Shown here: positions 6,714-15,333 of the stretch, in pieces
Numbering within the stretch: the stretch's first letter is position 1
Layout: the number at the start of each line of letters is the position of its first letter
From: Chromobacterium alkanivorans
GTDB taxonomy: Bacteria > Pseudomonadota > Gammaproteobacteria > Burkholderiales > Chromobacteriaceae
Direction of reading: 5' to 3'
Assembly: GCF_016937655.1 (NCBI RefSeq)
Contig: NZ_JAFHKL010000002.1
Coordinates: 248,001 to 312,000 of the forward strand
DNA: 64,000 nt
Position numbers and translations under genes: made by a program
Notes under the pieces: model-generated
Told to the model about the DNA's origin: nothing
Database searches by the model: none
Seen by the model: the letters and a program-made list of their open reading frames with translations, nothing else

Positions 6714-9572
6714 ATGCAATTGACCACCTTTGAAGGGCAGACCGCCGCAGAACTCGGCCGCGCAGCCGCGCCCAAGGCCGATTTCAGCCAGTACAAAACC
6801 ATCCGTCGCAACGGTGCGGTGGTGCCGTTCGAACCCGTCAAGATCTCCATCGCCATGACCAAAGCCTTCCTGGCCGTCATGGGCCACCAGGGCGCCACCT
6901 CCGCCAGCCTGCGCGAAAAAGTCGCCCAGCTGAGCGAGCAAGTGGCCAGCGCCCTGATGCGCCGCAAGCCGGAAGGCGGAGCCATCCACATCGAAGACAT
7001 CCAGGACCAGGTGGAACTGTCTCTGATGCGCTTTGGCGAGCATGATGTAGCCCGCGCCTACGTGCTGTACCGCGAACAGCGCTCCCAAGAGCGCGCCGCC
7101 CGCGGCGAAGCGCTGACCCAGGTGCAGATCAACGTGGTGCGCAAGGACGGCCGCAAGCTGCCGCTGGACATAGCCCGCCTGCGCGCCACCATCGAATCCG
7201 CCAGCCAAAACCTGGCCGGCATCGATATCGACGCCATCCTCAGCGAAACCCTGAAGAACATTTACGACGGCGTCAGCGAAGACGAAGTCAACAAATCCGC
7301 CATCCTGGCCGCCCGCTCCATGATTGAGCAGGACCCGGCCTACGATTACGTGACCGCCCGCCTGCTGCTGAACAACATCCGCCTGGAAATCCTGGGCGAA
7401 GCCGTCAGCCAGGAAGAAATGGCCAAGCAGTACGCGCTGTACTTCCCCACCTTCATCAAGAACGGCATCGACGCCGAACTGCTGGATGAAAAACTGGGCG
7501 AATACGACCTGAAAAAACTGGGCGCCGCGCTGGACGCCAACCGCGACCTGAAGTTTGGCTACCTGGGCCTGCAAACCCTGTTTGACCGCTACTTCCTGCA
7601 CGTGGACGGCACCCGCATCGAAATGCCGCAGGCCTTCTACATGCGCGTGGCCATGGGCCTGGCGCTGAACGAAGTGAACCGCGAAGAGCGCGCCATCGAG
7701 TTCTACAACGTGCTGTCCAGCTTCGACTTCATGTCGTCCACCCCCACCCTGTTCAACTCCGGCACCCGTCGCAGCCAGCTGTCCAGCTGCTACCTGACCA
7801 CCATTGCCGACGACCTGGACGGCATCTACGAAGGCATCAAGGAAAACGCCCTGCTGTCCAAGTTTGCCGGCGGCCTGGGCAATGACTGGACCTCCGTGCG
7901 CGCCATGGGCTCCCACATCAAGGGCACCAACGGCAAATCCCAAGGCGTGGTGCCGTTCCTGAAAGTGGTCAACGACACCGCCGTGGCGGTGAACCAGGGC
8001 GGCAAGCGCAAAGGCGCCGTCTGCGCCTACCTGGAAACCTGGCACGCGGACATTGAAGAATTCTTGGAGCTGCGCAAGAACACCGGCGACGACCGCCGCC
8101 GCACCCACGACATGAACACCGCCAACTGGATTCCGGACCTGTTCATGAAGCGCGTGATGGAAGGCGCGGACTGGGCGCTGCTGTCCCCGTCCGAAGCCCC
8201 GGACCTGCACGACCTGTACGGCACGGCCTTCGAGAAGCGCTACAAGGAATACGAAGCCATGGGCGAGCGCGGCGAGCTCAAGGTGTACAAGCGCATCCCG
8301 GCGCTGTCCCTGTGGCGCAAAATGCTAACCATGCTGTTTGAAACCGGCCACCCGTGGATGACCTTCAAGGACCCGTGCAACATCCGCAGCCCGCAGCAAC
8401 ACATGGGCGTGGTGCACAGCTCCAACCTCTGCACCGAGATCACCCTCAACACCAATGAGGACGAAATCGCGGTCTGCAACCTGGGTTCCGTCAACCTGTC
8501 CGCCCACCTGAAGGCCGACGGCAGCCTGGATTCGGAAAAACTGCAGCGCACCATCCGCATCGCCCTGCGCATGCTGGACAACGTGATCGACATCAACTTC
8601 TACCCGGTGAAGAAGGCGCGCAACTCCAACCTGAAACACCGTCCGGTGGGCATGGGCATCATGGGCTTCCAGGACTGCCTGCACCAAAAGCGCGTGGCCT
8701 ACGGCTCCGACGCCGCGGTGGAGTTTGCCGACGAATCCATGGAAATGGTGGCCTACTACGCTTACTGGGCGTCCACCGAACTGGCGGAAGAACGCGGCCG
8801 CTACCCGTCCTACAAGGGCAGCCTGTGGGACCGCGGCATCCTGCCGCACGACAGCATCAACCTGCTGGCGGCCGAGCGCGGCGGCTTCCTGGAAGTGGAC
8901 CGCAGCGAACGCATGGACTGGAACGCGCTGCGTGAACGCGTGAAAACCCACGGCATGCGCAACAGCAACTGCCTGGCCATCGCGCCCACCGCCACCATCG
9001 CCAACATCATCGGCGTATCGGCAAGCATCGAACCGACCTACCAGAACCTGTTCGTCAAATCCAACCTGTCCGGCGAATTCACCGTCACCAACGAATACCT
9101 GGTGCGCGATCTGAAAGCCGCCGGCCTGTGGGACGAAGTGATGGTGGCCGACCTCAAATACTTTGACGGCAGCCTGGGCCAGATCGACCGCGTGCCGGCC
9201 GAACTGAAAGCCATCTACGCCACCGCCTTTGAACTGGACCCACGCTGGCTGGTGGAAGCGGCCTCCCGCCGCCAGAAGTGGATCGACCAGGCTCAGTCCC
9301 TGAACCTGTACATGGCGGGCGCTTCCGGCAAGAAACTGGACGAGCTGTACAAGCACGCCTGGTTGCGCGGCCTGAAAACCACCTACTACCTGCGCACCCT
9401 GGCCGCCACCAGCGCCGAGAAATCCACCGGCCGCGGCGGCGAACTGAACGCGGTATCCAGCAGCCACAGCCAACCGGCCGCGGCAGCTCCGGAAGCCATG
9501 GTGGACAACACCCCGGCCACCGACGCCAAGTTCTGCAGCATCGACAACCCGGATTGCGAGAGCTGCCAGTAA
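6714..9572 (+). CDS. nrdA: Ribonucleoside-diphosphate reductase, alpha subunit (class Ia)
   Basis: I start the 952-aa protein at the ATG at 6714 (MQLTTFEGQ), which has GAGG just upstream; the longer frame from a GTG at 6435 would run through the regulatory region. Two ATP-cone domains occupy about residues 20-125 and 130-235. The reductase barrel follows, with the redox Cys in QLSSCYL, the thiyl-radical Cys in SSNLCTEI and the second redox Cys in AVCNLGSVNL. The C-terminus ends with the swinging-arm pair in CESCQ. It reduces ribonucleoside diphosphates with NrdB. Two ATP cones make it longer than E. coli NrdA. Confidence 0.96.
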   Translation: MQLTTFEGQTAAELGRAAAPKADFSQYKTIRRNGAVVPFEPVKISIAMTKAFLAVMGHQGATSASLREKVAQLSEQVASALMRRKPEGGAIHIEDIQDQVELSLMRFGEHDVARAYVLYREQRSQERAARGEALTQVQINVVRKDGRKLPLDIARLRATIESASQNLAGIDIDAILSETLKNIYDGVSEDEVNKSAILAARSMIEQDPAYDYVTARLLLNNIRLEILGEAVSQEEMAKQYALYFPTFIKNGIDAELLDEKLGEYDLKKLGAALDANRDLKFGYLGLQTLFDRYFLHVDGTRIEMPQAFYMRVAMGLALNEVNREERAIEFYNVLSSFDFMSSTPTLFNSGTRRSQLSSCYLTTIADDLDGIYEGIKENALLSKFAGGLGNDWTSVRAMGSHIKGTNGKSQGVVPFLKVVNDTAVAVNQGGKRKGAVCAYLETWHADIEEFLELRKNTGDDRRRTHDMNTANWIPDLFMKRVMEGADWALLSPSEAPDLHDLYGTAFEKRYKEYEAMGERGELKVYKRIPALSLWRKMLTMLFETGHPWMTFKDPCNIRSPQQHMGVVHSSNLCTEITLNTNEDEIAVCNLGSVNLSAHLKADGSLDSEKLQRTIRIALRMLDNVIDINFYPVKKARNSNLKHRPVGMGIMGFQDCLHQKRVAYGSDAAVEFADESMEMVAYYAYWASTELAEERGRYPSYKGSLWDRGILPHDSINLLAAERGGFLEVDRSERMDWNALRERVKTHGMRNSNCLAIAPTATIANIIGVSASIEPTYQNLFVKSNLSGEFTVTNEYLVRDLKAAGLWDEVMVADLKYFDGSLGQIDRVPAELKAIYATAFELDPRWLVEAASRRQKWIDQAQSLNLYMAGASGKKLDELYKHAWLRGLKTTYYLRTLAATSAEKSTGRGGELNAVSSSHSQPAAAAPEAMVDNTPATDAKFCSIDNPDCESCQ

Positions 9573-9713
9573 GGCGGAAGCAGCCATCCTGGCTTGACCG
9601 GCCGGCCCCTTAGGGCTGGCGGACAGGCCCCCAGCCTAGCCCCGGCCAGGCTCCATCTCACAGCCCCCTGCCCGCAGCCGGCTGTGACATGGCCCCACAA
9701 TCCGGCCGCCCCT

Positions 9714-9757
9714 CCCATTGGCCAGCCGCCTGCCCGTCCAGACGGCTGGCCAATGGG
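9714..9757. repeat. Perfect 15-bp inverted repeat in the nrdA downstream spacer
   Basis: CCCATTGGCCAGCCG (9714-9728) and its exact complement (9743-9757) can form a strong hairpin with a 14-base loop. No T-tract follows, so it is not a standard terminator. A smaller CACAGCC/GGCTGTG stem lies just before it at 9659-9686. Both sit between nrdA and the next gene and may stabilise or attenuate the nrdA message. Confidence 0.6.
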
Positions 9758-9830
9758 GAACGCAGCAACAACCCGCGCCAGACCGCAACGGCAGCGGGCG
9801 CCGCAAACACACAGAACCAGGGGAAACCGG

Positions 9831-10211
9831 ATGAACATAGAGGAATTTTTTAACAGCTACGCCGTTGGCTACAGCCAGTTGGACGTGCCCCAGGTGACCG
9901 CGCACTTCACCGTGCCCTTCACCGCCATACACCAGGGCGACCTGACCAGCTGGGAAGACATGGCATCGCTGCGCGACACCACCACCGCCTTGCTGGAGTG
10001 GTACCGCAGCCAGGGTTTCGCCAGCGCCCGCCACCAGTTGGACAGCGTGCTGAATTTTGGCGAAGACGCCGCCAGCGCCCGCGTGCGCTGGATTGTGCAG
10101 CGCCAGGGCCAGCCGGCCTGGGAATACTGCACCGGCTACCACCTGAAACGGGTGGACGGCGAGTGGAAGATTTACGGCCTAGTCCAATACCAGGACGCGC
10201 CGCAGCAGTAA
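9831..10211 (+). CDS. NTF2/SnoaL-like small protein
   Basis: The 126-aa product begins MNIEEFFNSYAVGYSQLD and continues with strand-helix patterns including HFTVPFTAIHQGD and the C-terminal YCTGYHLKRVDGEWKIYGLVQYQ. This is the shape of cone-fold NTF2-like proteins (SnoaL/DUF4440 class), which are small dimers serving as enzymes or ligand binders. No catalytic residue can be assigned. AGGGG lies before the ATG. It is the first of three small genes lying between nrdA and nrdB on the same strand; a role tied to nucleotide reduction is only suggested by position. Confidence 0.7.
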   Translation: MNIEEFFNSYAVGYSQLDVPQVTAHFTVPFTAIHQGDLTSWEDMASLRDTTTALLEWYRSQGFASARHQLDSVLNFGEDAASARVRWIVQRQGQPAWEYCTGYHLKRVDGEWKIYGLVQYQDAPQQ

Positions 10212-10226
10212 GGCAGCCCCAGCCTC

Positions 10227-10250
10227 AAGCCGCTTGCCCTCAGGCGGCTT
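10227..10250 (+). other. Hairpin after the NTF2-like gene
   Basis: AAGCCGC and GCGGCTT form a stem with a 10-base loop shortly after the stop codon. There is no T-tract, so it may be a weak terminator or a message-stability element between the genes of the nrdA-nrdB block. Confidence 0.4.
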
Positions 10251-10396
10251 CGGGATGGAAGCGCCGCCGGCCCGCCACGCGGGCGGACGGAAACCGCTCA
10301 AGGCCAAGCAAGCAAGCGCGGCGGGTGTTGAGCGGGTTCCAGGAAGACGAGGCCCACGGCCCCGCCGCCACAAGCCAGGCTTCAGCAGGAGGTCAG

Positions 10397-10783
10397 ATGC
10401 AAGCGTTTGAAAACATCCGGATCAACGGTTTTTGCGAACAAAGAACCCACAACCCTGACAAGCAGTTTGTGCTGTTCAATATGTACCTGACGCTGAACCA
10501 GGCCCCGCCCTGCGAATGGAAGGACCTGTTCAACGAAGCCCGCCGCCTGCCGCGCCAGAAAGTATGGCGCAAAGCCTGGGTGGAAGCGGACGCGCTGGTG
10601 GTGTACTGCCAGCCGGAAGAACTGCAGCAGCAAATAGAGCTGCTCAAGCAAGACATAGAACAAGCCAACCGGCAATACCGCCAGCTGCTGAAGCTGCGGC
10701 AGCCGCGCGGCAACCAGGTGGAGCAGGAGGAAAGCAGCGAACGCCAGCTGATCCACCGCCTCAGCCAACAGCTGCGCTTCTGA
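10397..10783 (+). CDS. Hypothetical coiled-coil protein, 128 aa
   Basis: The ATG at 10397 is preceded by a strong AGGAGGT. The N-terminal half looks globular (MQAFENIRINGFCEQRTHNP and the Trp-containing CEWKDLFNEARRLPRQKVWR). Residues about 75-115 are rich in Gln, Glu, Leu and Lys in heptad-like order, suggesting a coiled coil. No signal peptide, membrane segment or known domain is seen. It lies between nrdA and nrdB, 13 bases before the next small gene, and is probably cotranscribed with it. Function unknown. Confidence 0.68.
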   Translation: MQAFENIRINGFCEQRTHNPDKQFVLFNMYLTLNQAPPCEWKDLFNEARRLPRQKVWRKAWVEADALVVYCQPEELQQQIELLKQDIEQANRQYRQLLKLRQPRGNQVEQEESSERQLIHRLSQQLRF

Positions 10784-10796
10784 AAGGACGCCGCTC

Positions 10797-11021
10797 ATGA
10801 GCGCCACCGCATTCTGTATCGCCCGCCATGGCGAAAATGGCAAAGACGCAGGCTACCGCAAACTGGGCAGCCTGCACGTGGACCTGGACCCGGTGCCGGC
10901 GCTTGCCGCCGCGCCGCGCCAGATACAAATACTGCGCAAAAGCAGCCTGCCGCTCAGCCCCAGCCTGGCTGGCGACAAGCAGCCGCTGCCGCCCCAAATC
11001 ACCGCGCCGGACGCGGAGTAA
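10797..11021 (+). CDS. Hypothetical small protein, 74 aa
   Basis: The frame opens at ATG 10797 with AAAGGA nearby and ends 19 bases before nrdB. The start [25 protein letters not shown] is followed by a Pro-rich tail. I recognise no domain. The tight spacing to its neighbours and the ribosome-binding site support a real gene, but its length and composition leave doubt. Confidence 0.5.
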   Translation: MSATAFCIARHGENGKDAGYRKLGSLHVDLDPVPALAAAPRQIQILRKSSLPLSPSLAGDKQPLPPQITAPDAE

Positions 11022-11040
11022 ATCCAGACAGGAGCCCTTA

Positions 11041-12120
11041 ATGCTGAACTTTGACGACACCATCGAAACCAAACCGGCCGCCCCCTCCGCGGGCGCCAGC
11101 GCCGCCGGCCGCGTCAACGTGGTGGACAAAAAAGTGATCAACGGCACCACCGACGTCAACCAGCTCGTGCCCTTCAAACACAAATGGGCATGGGAAAAAT
11201 ACCTGGCCCAATGCGCCAACCACTGGATGCCGCAAGAAGTGAACATGCAGCGCGACATCGAACAGTGGAAAACCGGCCAGCTGACCGAAGACGAAATGCG
11301 CATCGTCAAGCGCAACCTCGGCTTCTTCGTGACCGCAGACTCCCTGGCCGCCAACAACATCGTGCTGGGCACCTACCGCCAGATCACCAGCCCGGAATGC
11401 CGTCAGTTCCTGCTGCGCCAGGCCTTTGACGAAGCCATCCACACCCACGCCTACCAATACATCGTGGAAAGCCTGGGCCTGGACGAAGGCGAAGTCTTCA
11501 ACGCCTACAACGAAATCAAATCCATCCGCGACAAAGATGAATTCCTGATCCCCTTCATCGACGTACTGTGCGACCCGGCCTTCAAGACCGGCACGCTGGA
11601 AAACGACCAGAAGCTGCTCAAATCCCTGATCGTGTTTGCCTGCATCATGGAAGGCCTGTTCTTCTACGTGGGCTTTGTGCAAATCCTGGCGCTGGGCCGC
11701 CAGAACAAGATGACCGGCGCCGCGGAACAGTACCAATACATCCTGCGCGACGAATCCATGCACTGCAATTTCGGCATCGACCTGATCAACACCATCAAAC
11801 TGGAACAGCCGGAAATCTGGACCGAAAGCTTCAAGGCCGAGATCAACGAACTGTTCAAGCACGCGGTGGAACTGGAATACGCTTACGCCGAAGACACCAT
11901 GCCGCGCGGCGTGCTGGGCCTGAACGCCAGCATGTTCAAGGAATACCTGCGCTTCATCGCCAACCGCCGCATGCAGCAGATTGGCCTGGACCAGCTCTTC
12001 CCCGGCGTGAACAACCCCTTCCCGTGGATGAGCGAGATGATCGACTTGAAGAAGGAGAAGAACTTCTTTGAGACGCGGGTGACGGAATATCAGACTGGCG
12101 GGGCGTTGAGCTGGGATTGA
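11041..12120 (+). CDS. nrdB: Ribonucleoside-diphosphate reductase, beta subunit (class Ia)
   Basis: The start is the ATG at 11041 with AGGAG upstream, giving 359 aa. The ferritin-like fold carries the diiron ligands in TADSLAANN (Asp), [13 protein letters not shown] (Glu, His and the radical-site Tyr region), [12 protein letters not shown] (Glu) and RDESMHCNF (Glu, His). NrdB makes the tyrosyl radical used by NrdA. The C-terminal tail [18 protein letters not shown] is the NrdA-docking peptide. It should be coexpressed with nrdA under the upstream NrdR sites, unless the hairpins between the genes separate the transcripts. Confidence 0.96.
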   Translation: MLNFDDTIETKPAAPSAGASAAGRVNVVDKKVINGTTDVNQLVPFKHKWAWEKYLAQCANHWMPQEVNMQRDIEQWKTGQLTEDEMRIVKRNLGFFVTADSLAANNIVLGTYRQITSPECRQFLLRQAFDEAIHTHAYQYIVESLGLDEGEVFNAYNEIKSIRDKDEFLIPFIDVLCDPAFKTGTLENDQKLLKSLIVFACIMEGLFFYVGFVQILALGRQNKMTGAAEQYQYILRDESMHCNFGIDLINTIKLEQPEIWTESFKAEINELFKHAVELEYAYAEDTMPRGVLGLNASMFKEYLRFIANRRMQQIGLDQLFPGVNNPFPWMSEMIDLKKEKNFFETRVTEYQTGGALSWD

Positions 12121-12152
12121 TTTAATATACCTCATTGCCATAATTACATACA

Positions 12153-12212
12153 TCAAACGACATATAACTTTGTCAAAACGACAGATAAACGTGCATTCGA
12201 CGACACATAAAC
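12153..12212. repeat. Three phased direct repeats at the island edge
   Basis: The core CGACANATAA occurs at 12158, 12179 and 12201, a spacing of 21 and 22 bases, so all copies face the same side of the helix. The flanks are also partly shared (AAACGACA...ATAAAC). They lie between nrdB and the AT-rich island. Phased TGTCG-type repeats are reminiscent of transposase-binding sites at ends of Tn7/Tn5053-like elements, but no transposase is present, so this is only a resemblance. Confidence 0.5.
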
Positions 12213-12214
12213 CC

Positions 12215-12250
12215 GTATAAAAAAGCCCGCTTTTGCGGGCTTTTTTATAC
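12215..12250. terminator. Bidirectional terminator between nrdB and the ABC-3C operon
   Basis: GTATAAAAAAGCCCGC and GCGGGCTTTTTTATAC are exact inverted repeats around a TTTT loop, with A-tract and T-tract on either side. It can end both nrdB (plus) and the convergent operon (minus), whose last stop codon is at 12270. Confidence 0.92.
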
Positions 12251-12269
12251 GTCAACCAAACCGTATAGA

Positions 12270-14657
12270 TTAGTTGTTTGTAATATTTTTCATGTTAAAG
12301 CGATTGACTCGTCCGCCCCCCTGTAGGAACTTATAACTCATATAGCTAGCAATCTTCTGCTCATGAGTAGAAACTACAAACTGATATCTTGGAAACTCAT
12401 AAAGGAACAACTGGATAAGTGAGGCAGCATTAATCTCGTCCATCGACTGAACCGGATCATCTATCAACATCATTTCAAGCTTGGATGGGTATAATTTATT
12501 CATGGCGAGCGCAAATGAAATGACAAGACCAGCAAGCTGGCCTGAGCTCATTGTGCACCATGCATCATGACTATCTTTCTTTCTAGCGCAAAAGCGTATA
12601 TATGGATTCCTTTCACGCCCACCCTCAGTCGGGGTTTTTAAGAAAATACCAGTGCCATCCAGCCTAGTCTGCAAGACCTTGCTGCTATACACGTAAAAAG
12701 GTATAGCTATGCTCGATGCAACATCAATTTCATATCTTTTTATGGAATCACTATAAATCCTTACGATGGAGTCAAGGGATGTAATTTTTTGCAAGCAACT
12801 TTCTAATTGCTCACCTATTAAAACCAATTCGTCATTTAGCATTTTCACTTCATTGCCATGAAGCTTTACGAGCTCCGATTTGACGTAGGAAATGTCAGTC
12901 AAGATAGATTCATGAGCAATGCAAAATAATGCATCATCATTTTTAATGTCAAGAACTGTGCATCCCTCTTTTATTTTATCTAGATCGATATGAATATCAG
13001 ATATGGGAATGGTTTTTCTTAAACGCCTTACCCTCTCTTTAAGTTTACTCTTCTTCTCAGCATATTCATTAGAGAGTGAAAATAGGCTCCCATCGATCAA
13101 ATCGTCCCAAATCACCTCCTGCCCTGAGAGCCAATCTCTCAGCTTGCACATTTTGTTGAAGCGTTTCTCGTCAATAGATTTCTCTTTAAAAAACCTCAAA
13201 ACCTCTTGCTCTTCTATCCACGAAGCTTTAGCTATATAGCGATCGATTCGTGCGACAATTTTCTCAACATAGTTTTCTTTCAAATAGGCACTACAAATGG
13301 CAACTTCCTTGTCCGATGCAGATGATTGATTTTCATAAAACTCCTGTTGACGACCGTACTCATTTATTAATTGATCAATGCCGTCAATCTTTTCGTCACC
13401 ACACAGTGGGCACGCAGTGTTATCCAGGTGATTTTCGGCATGATAGCTTTTATAGGCTTTAATTAAAGCCTCACGATGATTTAATAGCTGCGATCGAATT
13501 CTAGAAAACGTAGAGCTTTTATTTCTAAGTGATGCCAGGTTTTTAATTTCAGAGAAAACTCGCTCCGTAAGTGAAAAGTAGCGCTGCAAATAAATCAATA
13601 AATTATCATTTATTTCCTGAGCATCATCTTCAATTTCTTTCCTGGCTTCTCTGTAGGTTTTTAATTTTTCACTATGCACACCCCACCGACGCTTTGCACG
13701 ATATAGCCTCTCAATTTCTTTAAAGTCGGACAGGCCCCCAAATTTAATAAAATCATCCAACTCTTGCTCTCGAGATGTCTCAATAACATCCAATAAGCCA
13801 TTGTATCGCATCGATTGGTATATGACAGGGCTCTCTATTGCCGGCAAAATATTTTGAAGAGCTGAAAGTGAAGCATCTAAGGAGGCAAAATCGTTTTCCT
13901 TTCCAGTTAAATTTGAAATGAATTTAATTTCACCAGAGGGATTTGAAGCCGAGGCTTCTTCTGAGCGTTCCGAAGACATCATTTTTTGAAGTAACGCATT
14001 CTTTTCGTCATTTTTTAGTTTTAAAGCGTCACGTTTACTGATTAGCTTGGATTTAATCTTCTCGAATGACGCCAATTCATTGCTTTGATTTGTCGTGCCG
14101 AATAGGTGGCTAAGTTGCTCATGTCTATCGGACTCACTTCGATCCTTTAGAAAATGAGCAGTATCTTCCTGTGAAATATAATGTTGAACTGGAAATAAGG
14201 AGGGTAAATCTGTCATATCAAGCTTAGATGCAAGTACAGCTTCATCTAGCGATGACCGCTCATCAGAATCCCAATTGTTAGTAAAGTATCTAACAATGTG
14301 CTCTTCATACCTTCGAACACTGGCAGCAGAACCTTTAATGTTAGACTTGATTTCAGCTACAATAACAAGGTCTTCGTCGCTATTCTCGCTAAGCAGCTCC
14401 AACTTAATTACAGTTGGTTTGTCGTGCATGTTTTTAAGTAAATGCCCCTCTCTAGCTTTGTTATCTTGAGCAATTTTTGATGAGGTTATCCGGCTTATTT
14501 TTCCCGTAAAACATATCTCAATTGAATCAAATATGGTAGTTTTACCAAATCCATTTGGCCCATCAAAAATGGCTGCGCGCACATTTTTTAGATTGACTTC
14601 CAGCTGATCCTTAATCGATTTGAAATTTTGCACACTTAACCTGCCAAGTTTATACAT
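12270..14657 (-). CDS. SMC/Rad50-like ATPase of an ABC-three-component system
   Basis: This 795-aa protein starts at the ATG at 14657, one base after the preceding stop; a frame start at 14720 would overlap that gene. Walker A is DGPNGFGKTT (near residue 33). Long helical coiled-coil segments follow, with one CPLC zinc-hook-like motif near residue 414. The C-terminal half has an atypical signature SSGQLAG and Walker B MMLIDDPVQSMDE, then a switch His in VVSTHEQ. This is the ABC ATPase of ABC-3C systems, probably a DNA- or complex-sensing engine for the effector. The DNA is AT-rich, unlike the neighbouring core genes. Confidence 0.8.
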   Translation of the reverse strand: MYKLGRLSVQNFKSIKDQLEVNLKNVRAAIFDGPNGFGKTTIFDSIEICFTGKISRITSSKIAQDNKAREGHLLKNMHDKPTVIKLELLSENSDEDLVIVAEIKSNIKGSAASVRRYEEHIVRYFTNNWDSDERSSLDEAVLASKLDMTDLPSLFPVQHYISQEDTAHFLKDRSESDRHEQLSHLFGTTNQSNELASFEKIKSKLISKRDALKLKNDEKNALLQKMMSSERSEEASASNPSGEIKFISNLTGKENDFASLDASLSALQNILPAIESPVIYQSMRYNGLLDVIETSREQELDDFIKFGGLSDFKEIERLYRAKRRWGVHSEKLKTYREARKEIEDDAQEINDNLLIYLQRYFSLTERVFSEIKNLASLRNKSSTFSRIRSQLLNHREALIKAYKSYHAENHLDNTACPLCGDEKIDGIDQLINEYGRQQEFYENQSSASDKEVAICSAYLKENYVEKIVARIDRYIAKASWIEEQEVLRFFKEKSIDEKRFNKMCKLRDWLSGQEVIWDDLIDGSLFSLSNEYAEKKSKLKERVRRLRKTIPISDIHIDLDKIKEGCTVLDIKNDDALFCIAHESILTDISYVKSELVKLHGNEVKMLNDELVLIGEQLESCLQKITSLDSIVRIYSDSIKRYEIDVASSIAIPFYVYSSKVLQTRLDGTGIFLKTPTEGGRERNPYIRFCARKKDSHDAWCTMSSGQLAGLVISFALAMNKLYPSKLEMMLIDDPVQSMDEINAASLIQLFLYEFPRYQFVVSTHEQKIASYMSYKFLQGGGRVNRFNMKNITNN

Positions 14658-14658
14658 T

Positions 14659-15333
14659 TCAAATAACCTGCCTTCCTTCAATCCATGAATCGATGGCCAA
14701 TTCATCGTCAAAATTTCCAATTAAAAAGCTACTAAGATCAAGCAATTCACTCTCAGTCAATTTTTCTGATATGGTTTTTGTTAAATCTGGAGCTTTGTGA
14801 TTCATTTCGCTTATTGTTAAAAATGGCAATTTTGTATATAGTTTTGCAACGATAGAGTAAAGCGTATCTTTTTTCCCATTGCCAAATTCAACAAATCTAG
14901 CTTTGTCATACAAAACTCCATTAAGAAGCTCAATGGAATTATCCCCCTGAAGTAACTCACTTAGCTCTTTTTTTTCATTAGTACTATAGTGAATAACCTG
15001 CTTTTTAAAGAAGTACGGATCTTCCTCTATATCGGAAACCTCTTTATTTGCCGCAGACTCCGAACTATTACTTTCAGTTAGGAATATAAGCGTAGTGTTT
15101 TTTTCGGCGTCCTTGCTCTGGGAAAAAAACTCCCCAAGCAACTTAAACACCTTACCCTGGGTTTCTGCAAGCACTTCTTTTGCAGAAACCCCATTAATCT
15201 CCTGAATGACAAAATTCGAAGCCACATTATTTATGCCTCTACTCCCTGAAAATAATATCAGGCCCTGGCTCGTTTCTAGATCTACTTGGCTATACTCAAA
15301 ACTATTAAGCAAGCCACTGATAATGTTTAACAT
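14659..15333 (-). CDS. ABC-3C middle component
   Basis: The 224-aa protein opens MLNIISGLLNSFEYSQVDL and contains EEDPYFFKKQVIHYS near residue 105, a motif I associate with middle component 1 (MC1) of ABC-three-component systems. It has no catalytic signature, signal peptide or membrane segment, as expected for a linker between ATPase and effector. It overlaps the effector gene by 7 bases and ends one base before the ATPase ATG, so the three are tightly coupled. The family call rests on context and motif memory. Confidence 0.7.
   Translation of the reverse strand: MLNIISGLLNSFEYSQVDLETSQGLILFSGSRGINNVASNFVIQEINGVSAKEVLAETQGKVFKLLGEFFSQSKDAEKNTTLIFLTESNSSESAANKEVSDIEEDPYFFKKQVIHYSTNEKKELSELLQGDNSIELLNGVLYDKARFVEFGNGKKDTLYSIVAKLYTKLPFLTISEMNHKAPDLTKTISEKLTESELLDLSSFLIGNFDDELAIDSWIEGRQVI

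Noticed and set aside
12215-12250. Operator palindrome
   Set aside because: The perfect stem with A and T tracts between convergent stop codons is fully explained as a bidirectional terminator.
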